From assembly GCA_003520965.1 (NCBI GenBank), contig DOTU01000307.1:1761-9702 (forward strand): a stretch of DNA of 7,942 nucleotides, read 5' to 3'. This stretch comes from Candidatus Zixiibacteriota bacterium. Lineage in GTDB: Bacteria; Zixibacteria; MSB-5A5; UBA10806. Below, in pieces: positions 1 through 4,417 of the stretch (the first letter of the stretch is position 1; the number at the start of each line of letters is the position of its first letter). Both the position numbers and the translations under genes were made by a program. The notes beneath the pieces are model-generated. The model searched no databases, had not been told where the DNA came from, and saw only the letters and a program-made list of their open reading frames with translations.

Positions 1-276
1 ATGTTGACGCAATAATTCTTCAAGGTGCTTTTTCGCGGCTAACGGCGTTGGAATCCGAGTGCTGCCAAAAAGAACTATTGTCGAATTAATATTATGATTT
101 CTTAAATACAGCTCGGGTTTGGTGAATTCAAGTTGAAGTCTCAGCGGACGTAGCTCGTCTTTCTATAATAGCTCTTCATCCTTGAAGGCTAATCGATAGG
201 ATGGACTTGCTTTTATGGTATCGATTAAAGCTTTTCGTTGGTCTTTGCTCAAATCATCATTTTGTATTTCGGTCAT
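1..276 (-). pseudogene. LOG-family (TIGR00730-like) Rossmann-fold protein, 5' part, interrupted by in-frame TAG
   Basis: Read on the minus strand from the ATG at 276, this frame gives 37 codons, then TAG (163-165), then 54 more open codons to the window edge. The product resembles the N-terminus of LOG-like proteins (the 'lysine decarboxylase' Rossmann family, whose characterised members are cytokinin-nucleotide or nucleotide-monophosphate phosphoribohydrolases). The recognisable stretches are SPSYRLAFKDEELL before the stop, and KDELRPLRLQLEFTKPEL then STIVLFGSTRIPTP after it. In relatives the segment reads roughly '..DPDFLLRDELRPVRLQLE', so the TAG replaces one residue with no frame change. 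The start is supported by AGAGGA (plus-strand 285-290), 8 nt from the ATG. I see no ATG, GTG or TTG restart just after the TAG. The catalytic region lies outside the window. It may be a recent nonsense pseudogene, a base-call error or a recoded amber. The family call is fairly firm; the broken state is seen directly. Confidence 0.72.
163..165 (-). other. In-frame amber (TAG) codon inside the LOG-family frame
   Basis: The plus strand reads CTA here, which is TAG in the minus-strand frame that starts at 276. Codons on both sides encode family-like sequence with no shift in frame, so one base substitution (for example from TTG or AAG) would restore the gene. The partial gene at the right edge ends at a natural position with TAG, which argues against genome-wide reassignment of amber. 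Confidence 0.8.
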
Positions 277-284
277 GAATGGTT

Positions 285-290
285 TCCTCT
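285..290 (-). promoter_or_regulatory. Ribosome binding site of the LOG-family gene
   Basis: The minus strand reads AGAGGA followed by 8 nt and then ATG at 276. This good Shine-Dalgarno match fixes the start of the interrupted gene and shows the reading frame was once, or still is, translated. Confidence 0.65.
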
Positions 291-323
291 GTTATAGTAT
301 TTTATCTGGTATTTAACCCCTGT

Positions 324-341
324 TTGTATATTACCATACAA
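324..341. repeat. Inverted repeat TTGTAT-N6-ATACAA, possible operator
   Basis: A perfect 6-bp dyad with a 6-nt spacer (ATTACC) lies 47 bp upstream of the LOG-family ATG. Its size and position suit a dimeric repressor site near that gene's promoter, but an AT-rich dyad this short can also arise by chance. No regulator is identified. Confidence 0.3.
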
Positions 342-395
342 TTGATGTAAGGAAAATGCTTAATAATGGAGAGATGGCATGAAAATGCACAACTG

Positions 396-419
396 CGATT
401 TGTAGGGGACTACAAATTG
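396..419. repeat. Perfect 8-bp dyad with GGGA loop (operator or hairpin)
   Basis: ATTTGTAG (398-405) and CTACAAAT (410-417) are exact reverse complements separated by GGGA. In RNA the stem extends to 10 pairs through C396-G419 and a G397-U418 wobble. No T-run follows it on either strand, so it is not an intrinsic terminator. A protein-binding site or a small structured RNA element is possible. Confidence 0.4.
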
Positions 420-732
420 AAATAGTCTTTTTCAAATCAAACCAAATTTGGCTGCAATGGCTCTATAATTAAAGAAATCCGTACTGATATTAACTTTTGT
501 TAATTTACTGAATTACCGACAATATGGCAATATAAAAGCTTCTCTTTTTAAACACCCAAATTTATAATTAAGGGGAAGAAGCCATCCCGAGTATGGAGTT
601 TTACTCCAGCCTTTAGTTATTTGATATCAACTGTATTTGAACAGCTTAATAGGTTACTGAAAGAGCCCAATAATTTCATAACCAATAATATTGCCAACGG
701 CGGCAGTCATTTTTAATTATATTAATGCCATG

Positions 733-738
733 TATAAT
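733..738 (+). promoter_or_regulatory. Candidate -10 box for the radical SAM gene
   Basis: TATAAT is a perfect consensus -10 hexamer, 35 bp upstream of the TTG start. The matching -35 position (710-715, TTTTTA) is weak. A TTGCCA at 691-696 is too far away for this -10. The hexamer fits a start of transcription near 745 with a short leader, but in AT-rich DNA the match alone is modest evidence. Confidence 0.35.
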
Positions 739-773
739 GTAGAAGAATTAAAAGTTTTGATTCCGCAAAAGAA

Positions 774-2477
774 TTGAAGTCGAAAGTGTTTATTCCCGCA
801 ACAATACAAGAACTCAAATCATTCGGCTGGCAAAAGCCCGATATCATTTTAGTCACTGGTGATGCCTATGTCGATAGCCCATTTATCGGTATTTCGATTA
901 TCGGGAAAGTGCTGATGCGTGCCGGGTACAAGGTAGCCATAATAGCGCAACCTGATCCAAATTTCGGAGATGATATAATGAAATTCGGCGAGCCGGAACT
1001 ATTTTGGGGTGTTACCGGTGGCTCAATCGATTCCATGGTTGCCAATTATACTGCGTCAAAGAAAAGGCGTAAGACGGACGATCTCACGGCCGGCGGGATC
1101 AACAACCGACGCCCGGATCGGGCGGTTATCAGCTATTGCAACCTGATAAGGAAATATTTCAAACACACCCGGCCAATAGTTGTTGGCGGTGTTGAGGCCA
1201 GCCTCAGGCGTATTGCGCATTACGATTACTGGTCCGATTCAATTCGCAAGTCGATCATATTTGATGCCAAAGCCGATTACCTTATTTATGGAATGGGGGA
1301 GTACTCCGTTTTGGATTTGGCGGAACGAATCAAATCGCAAACGTCCGTTAAAGACCTTCGCGGTATCTGCTATATTTCAAGCGATAAACCTAAGGATTTT
1401 ATTGAGCTCCCATCGTTTGCAAAAGTATCCAAAGACAAAAACGCATTTCAGGAAATGTTTAATCTATTTTATCAAAACAATGACCCCATTACGGCCAGGG
1501 GACTGGCTCAACTGCAGGATACGAGGTATCTAATCCAAAATCCGCCTGCAGAATACCTGACGACAAGCCAGTTGGATGCGATTTATGATATGCAGTATGA
1601 ACGAGATGCTCATCCAGCTTTTGAGAAACAGGGAAAAGTCAAAGCGTTGGATACAATAATCAACTCGGTTACAACGCACAGGGGTTGCTATGGTGAGTGC
1701 AATTTTTGTTCAATCGCCGTTCATCAGGGTAGAACGGTAATTTGGAGATCACAGAAATCTATTATTAACGAGGTTCGCGATATGGCCCGCAAACCGGGGT
1801 TTAAAGGATATATTATGGACGTTGGCGGCCCAACCGCCAATATGTATGGCTTTGAATGCCATGTTAAATTGAAAAATGGAAGTTGCCGGAATAAGCGCTG
1901 CCTTTATCCTGAAATCTGTTCACATTTAGGCGTTAACCATAGCCTGCAAATTAAGTTATTACAGAGTTTAAGGAAAATTCCGGGAATGAAGAAAGTATTC
2001 GTCGCTTCAGGAATCAGGTATGATATGGTTCTTAATGATGAGAAACATGGAATCAAATACTTAAAGGAAATAGCGGAACATCATGTTTCCGGTCAGATGA
2101 AAATTGCGCCGGAACATACCGAAGATAAGGTGCTGCGCTTAATGGGTAAGCCCGGTAAAAAGTCGTTGCTTAAATTCAACGAATTATTTTACGATATTTC
2201 AAAATCGAAAGGTAAAAATCAGTTTCTAACCTACTATTTGGTTGCCGCTCATCCCGGATGCACCGAAAACGATATGAAGCAGCTAAAGGAATTCGCGTCG
2301 CAACGATTGAAAATAAACCCCGAACAGGTACAGATATTTATTCCGCTTCCATCAACCTATTCGGCCTTGATGTATTATTCCGAACAGGATCCATTTACTG
2401 GCGATAAGATATTTGTAGAGAAAAATATTAAGCGTAAGGAAACCCAAAAACAAATAATTACGGAAAGAGCGAGATAA
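774..2477 (+). CDS. ygiQ: YgiQ-family (UPF0313) radical SAM protein
   Basis: This encodes a 567-residue radical SAM enzyme of the YgiQ family, whose substrate is unknown to me. The Radical_SAM_N region covers roughly residues 8-290 and includes DIILVTGDAYVDSP, RRPDRAVISY and GGVEASLRRIAHYDYW. The 4Fe-4S/SAM motif CYGECNFC places the ligands at C305, C309 and C312 in the CxxxCxxC spacing. GGPTANMYG then leads a second Cys set (C362, C371, C376, C382), also conserved in the family. MKIAPEHTEDKVL and YYLVAAHPGC follow, and PSTYSALMYYSEQDPFTG ends the core. The protein is shorter than the E. coli homologue (over 700 residues) because it lacks most of the C-terminal extension. The start is the only initiator between the in-frame TAA at 735-737 and the conserved N-terminus: TTG at 774, with a weak ribosome binding site. 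It stands alone, with a 119-bp gap downstream and no clear terminator. Confidence 0.93.
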   Translation: MKSKVFIPATIQELKSFGWQKPDIILVTGDAYVDSPFIGISIIGKVLMRAGYKVAIIAQPDPNFGDDIMKFGEPELFWGVTGGSIDSMVANYTASKKRRKTDDLTAGGINNRRPDRAVISYCNLIRKYFKHTRPIVVGGVEASLRRIAHYDYWSDSIRKSIIFDAKADYLIYGMGEYSVLDLAERIKSQTSVKDLRGICYISSDKPKDFIELPSFAKVSKDKNAFQEMFNLFYQNNDPITARGLAQLQDTRYLIQNPPAEYLTTSQLDAIYDMQYERDAHPAFEKQGKVKALDTIINSVTTHRGCYGECNFCSIAVHQGRTVIWRSQKSIINEVRDMARKPGFKGYIMDVGGPTANMYGFECHVKLKNGSCRNKRCLYPEICSHLGVNHSLQIKLLQSLRKIPGMKKVFVASGIRYDMVLNDEKHGIKYLKEIAEHHVSGQMKIAPEHTEDKVLRLMGKPGKKSLLKFNELFYDISKSKGKNQFLTYYLVAAHPGCTENDMKQLKEFASQRLKINPEQVQIFIPLPSTYSALMYYSEQDPFTGDKIFVEKNIKRKETQKQIITERAR

Positions 2478-2557
2478 TGGGGGAACTCATCGGCAGTAAC
2501 CTTTTGTTCAAATAATCGAAATAATAATAATTGCAAAATACGAATTCAACTAACAGA

Positions 2558-2563
2558 TATAAT
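2558..2563 (+). promoter_or_regulatory. Candidate -10 box for the molbindin gene
   Basis: A perfect TATAAT lies 33 bp before the molbindin ATG. A TTGCAA at 2531-2536 is a possible -35, but the 21-bp spacing is longer than usual. The TTGACA at 2567-2572 has no -10 at a workable distance and probably is not used. A separate promoter for the small gene is plausible. Confidence 0.35.
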
Positions 2564-2596
2564 TTGTTGACACGGTAATTTTGAAAGGGGATCAGC

Positions 2597-2806
2597 ATGA
2601 AATACGGCGCAAGAAATCAACTTGTGGGCAAGGTAAAAGGGATAAAGAAGGGTGGCCTCATGTGCGAGGTCAAATTGGATATTCCTTCAAGCTCAAGCAT
2701 GAGTTCGGTCATGACAATCGATTCTCTCAAAGAACTTGGGCTGAAAAAAGGTGACAAGGTTCGGGTCGTGGTCAAGGCAGTTAATGTACTTTTGGTAAAA
2801 GAATAA
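2597..2806 (+). CDS. Single-domain Mop (molbindin/TOBE-type) protein
   Basis: This encodes a 69-residue protein that matches the Mop domain along its full length. Such molbindins form cytoplasmic hexamers that bind molybdate or tungstate, serving as storage or buffering. The typical features are the N-terminal ARNQLVGKVKGIKKGG strand, the central hydrophobic segment before SVMTIDSLKELGLKKGD, and the closing VRVVVKAVNVLLVKE. It is the normal length for stand-alone family members. The ribosome binding site is AAAGGGG (2583-2589), 7 nt before ATG. No molybdate ABC transporter, ModE or molybdopterin gene is nearby, so the ligand and purpose cannot be read from context. A role as a regulator's detached ligand domain is possible but less likely. 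Confidence 0.88.
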   Translation: MKYGARNQLVGKVKGIKKGGLMCEVKLDIPSSSSMSSVMTIDSLKELGLKKGDKVRVVVKAVNVLLVKE

Positions 2807-3137
2807 AACCGCACCACACTAATAATATTAACTCAACGCGACAGAAGGGACGCATGTCTTAACCCTTGTTTTCTCTTATTATCTGGAATTGTCTTATATT
2901 TTCAGTTTATCCCGATCTGTCGGTTTCATTTACCTGCAATAAAATATGTGTTAATCAATACACCCCTTTTGTTAGGCATTACCTTTCCGCATAGCAGCGT
3001 CGTGGGGTTCTCGGTCAAACTCCGCTCAGTTATCTTTACCCATTATTAGTGGTTCCGCTTAATTATCCACATCAGCTCGATCTAACCAATTTATTGTTAT
3101 TAAGTTACGAGGACTAAAAAAAATATTAAAATTTAGC

Positions 3138-3167
3138 TTGACAAGAAAAAGCAATGTTGCATATTGT
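3138..3167 (+). promoter_or_regulatory. Sigma-70-type promoter of the TrmB-family gene
   Basis: A perfect -35 TTGACA (3138-3143) is followed after 18 bp by TATTGT (3162-3167), which matches the -10 consensus at 4 of 6 positions. The A-rich stretch just upstream (around 3112-3130) could act as an UP element. Transcription would start near 3174, about 45 nt before the ATG and inside the dyad described separately. Confidence 0.6.
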
Positions 3168-3205
3168 CGTTGTGGTGTACAGAAAAAATATACGACAACA
3201 ACAAT
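3163..3205. promoter_or_regulatory. Long inverted repeat overlapping the TrmB-family promoter, candidate operator
   Basis: ATTGTCGTTGT (3163-3173) and ACAACAACAAT (3195-3205) pair at 10 of 11 positions. In another register, TTGTCGT (3164-3170) and ACGACAA (3192-3198) are exact reverse complements. The left arm overlaps the -10 box and the right arm ends just before the GGGAG ribosome binding site, so a bound dimer would block transcription. Autoregulation by the TrmB-type protein is the natural inference. An RNA hairpin in the leader is an alternative. Confidence 0.55.
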
Positions 3206-3207
3206 CT

Positions 3208-3212
3208 GGGAG
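3208..3212 (+). promoter_or_regulatory. Ribosome binding site of the TrmB-family gene
   Basis: GGGAG lies 5 nt before the ATG at 3218 and supports that start. It sits directly beside the right arm of the promoter dyad, so folding or protein binding there could also affect translation. Confidence 0.55.
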
Positions 3213-3217
3213 AATAA

Positions 3218-4111
3218 ATGAATAAACCAATCATTTTCAAGAGATTCAAAGAACTGGGATTGGGCACCAACGAAGCTAAAAGCTATATCTCGCTTCTTGA
3301 AAAAGACACCATGTCGGTAACGGAAATAGCCAGACTCGCCAAAATACCACGGACTAACGCCTATGAAGCGCTTGAAACACTTTTGGCCAAAGGATTTTGT
3401 ATCTCCCGGCCAGGTAAGATCAGGCAATACAGCGCCCTGGATCCCGTGTTGCTACAAGAGAAAGCTACCTTGCTAATCGAAGATCATTTTGAAGGAGAAA
3501 TAACCAAGCTTCACGATCAACAGGAGCAAATTCTAGCGGAAAAAAAGGCCGCTCGGGAACGGCTGGCAAATCTTGCCAAAGAACTAAAACCCCTTTATCA
3601 CAACAGCCGCTCAAATGAAAATCCTATGGATTATATCGAGATTATAAAAGACCCATTTCAGATTCATAAAAAATTTATTGAATTAATCGGCGAAGCCAGG
3701 CAGGAAGTCCTGATATTTTCAAAGGCTCCTTATACCGGTCCCAAAGAAGTTTTAAAAGAGCAGACCGAAAAACAGTCCGAGCCTCTCCGGCAAGGTGTAA
3801 CGATTAAAACTATATATGAGATACCAACCGATCAATCAGAATTGGAATGGTGGTATAACGATATCGTTGCGGCGGTAAAATTGGGAGAAAAAGCGCGTGT
3901 AATAAAAGCGCTGCCCATGAAAATGGTTGTCATCGATGAGAGAGTGGTTATGCTTCCTATGGAAGATCCAATCTCATTAGGGACATCATTTACCGCGCAG
4001 ATTACCAGGCATAATGGCCTTGCCAAAACCCTGAAACTATCGTTTGAGGCGTTATGGGAGCAGGCCGAAAATTACCAGGTAATGGAATTTTTAAAAACCG
4101 AGAGGTTATGA
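3218..4111 (+). CDS. TrmB-family transcriptional regulator
   Basis: This encodes a 297-residue cytoplasmic DNA-binding regulator. Residues about 8-75 form the TrmB-type winged helix: the LGLGTNEAKSYISLLEKD opening, the SVTEIARLAKIPRTNAYEAL helix-turn-helix, then the LLAKGFCISRPGKIRQYSALDP wing. Residues about 78-125 are charged and heptad-like (ITKLHDQQEQILAEKKAARERL), as expected for a dimerising coiled coil. From about residue 137 (YIEIIKDPFQIHKKFIELIGEA) to 285 lies the effector-type C-terminal domain, with QEVLIFSKAPY and MKMVVIDERVVMLPMEDP; this part of the family has a phospholipase-D-like fold but no HKD catalytic motif is visible. Characterised archaeal members sense sugars such as maltose and trehalose; the ligand here is unknown. 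The gene has its own promoter with a dyad. The secreted-protein gene begins 240 bp downstream on the same strand and is a candidate target, along with the gene itself. Confidence 0.88.
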   Translation: MNKPIIFKRFKELGLGTNEAKSYISLLEKDTMSVTEIARLAKIPRTNAYEALETLLAKGFCISRPGKIRQYSALDPVLLQEKATLLIEDHFEGEITKLHDQQEQILAEKKAARERLANLAKELKPLYHNSRSNENPMDYIEIIKDPFQIHKKFIELIGEARQEVLIFSKAPYTGPKEVLKEQTEKQSEPLRQGVTIKTIYEIPTDQSELEWWYNDIVAAVKLGEKARVIKALPMKMVVIDERVVMLPMEDPISLGTSFTAQITRHNGLAKTLKLSFEALWEQAENYQVMEFLKTERL

Positions 4112-4213
4112 AAACTCGACAGCCATCTACTTACGATTATTTACAGAGGCCATTCCTCTTCAAGAGAAAACTTAAAGAATCAAAGAAATTAAATGCAAAG
4201 CTTAAACGTTAAA

Positions 4214-4229
4214 TGTGATTTGCTTCACA
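4214..4229. promoter_or_regulatory. CRP/FNR-superfamily-type binding site (TGTGA-N6-TCACA)
   Basis: TGTGA (4214-4218), six bases TTTGCT, then TCACA (4225-4229) is an exact match to the core CRP palindrome, with the favoured AAA just before it. Its centre at 4221.5 is 130 bp before the secreted-protein ATG. If transcription starts near 4287 (after TAATCT at 4275-4280), the centre would be near -65, a distance used by class I activation. The palindrome is seen directly; that a CRP-type protein binds it is inference, since no such regulator is in the window. Confidence 0.5.
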
Positions 4230-4254
4230 AAGGAGGTCTCAACCGATTTTTTTT
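4230..4254 (+). other. Orphan full Shine-Dalgarno match followed by a T8 tract
   Basis: AAGGAGGT (4230-4237) matches the 16S anti-Shine-Dalgarno across its full core, but no ATG, GTG or TTG follows at a usable distance; the first GTG is 18 nt away and its frame stops after three codons. Eight T's follow (4247-4254) with no strong stem before them, so this is not a convincing terminator. An ATT at 4246 would open a 28-codon frame, but ATT starts are rare. Confidence 0.3.
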
Positions 4255-4274
4255 CGTGATCAGATAGTAACAAT

Positions 4275-4280
4275 TAATCT
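4275..4280 (+). promoter_or_regulatory. Tentative -10 box upstream of the secreted-protein gene
   Basis: TAATCT is a moderate -10 match 71 bp before the ATG at 4352. The corresponding -35 position (TTTTCG, about 4252-4257) is poor, as expected for an activator-dependent promoter with the palindrome at 4214-4229. Other AT-rich hexamers nearby could serve instead. Confidence 0.25.
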
Positions 4281-4351
4281 AATTAACTCAGGAAATCAGA
4301 GTAAAATCGTTTTAGGTGGGAATCCCAATTAAAAGCCAGAAAGAAAACAAC

Positions 4352-4417
4352 ATGAAGAAATTGATATTATTGCTGACAATAGCCTGGCTGAGTTGCCTAT
4401 GGGGAACGGCATTCTCC
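4352..4417 (+). other. Sec signal peptide of the modular protein
   Basis: Residues 1-22 have two lysines, a hydrophobic core (LILLLTIAWLSCLWG) and an AFS/A cleavage site (A20-S22, cut before A23). C15 has W-L-S before it, a poor lipobox, so lipoprotein processing is unlikely. The purine-rich AGAAAGAA just upstream is only a weak ribosome binding site. Confidence 0.8.

Larger units (their letters stand above)
277..773. other. Gene-free divergent intergenic region
   Basis: About 500 bp of AT-rich sequence lie between the minus-strand LOG gene and the plus-strand radical SAM gene. I find no ORF with credible length or family resemblance, and no tRNA-like fold. It should hold the promoters of both neighbours. 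Visible structures are TTGTAT-N6-ATACAA (324-341), an 8-bp dyad with a 4-nt loop (398-417), ATTAAC-TTTT-GTTAAT (489-504) and TGGAG-N5-CTCCA (594-608). A TATAAT hexamer (733-738) lies close to the radical SAM start. Confidence 0.6.
2807..3217. other. Gene-free intergenic region upstream of the regulator
   Basis: About 410 bp contain no plausible coding sequence on either strand and no tRNA or recognised riboswitch. A weak hairpin CCGA-TCTG-TCGG (2912-2923) followed by TTTCATTT could be a poor terminator for the molbindin transcript. The last 100 bp are AT-rich and carry the regulator's promoter (3138-3167) and a long dyad (3163-3205). Confidence 0.55.

Noticed and set aside
356..382. Short ORF after AAGGAAA in the divergent intergenic region
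   Set aside because: Only eight codons (MLNNGEMA) with no conservation evidence; nearby ATGs also stop within a few codons.
2912..2931. Terminator for the molbindin gene (CCGA-TCTG-TCGG then TTTCATTT)
   Set aside because: Only four base pairs, an interrupted T-run and over 100 bp from the stop codon; too weak to annotate as a terminator.
2981..3060. Possible tRNA T-arm (GGTTCTCGGTCAAACTCC)
   Set aside because: The loop and stem do not fit GTTCRANYC, and no acceptor, D or anticodon arms can be folded around it.
3059..3427. Minus-strand frame of 122 codons over the regulator promoter and 5' end
   Set aside because: It overlaps the promoter, dyad and winged-helix coding region of a well-supported gene, and its translation resembles no family.
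4316..4351. GTG at 4316 as the start of the secreted protein
   Set aside because: It would put 12 polar residues before a normal Sec signal peptide. ATG 4352 gives a canonical MKK start.
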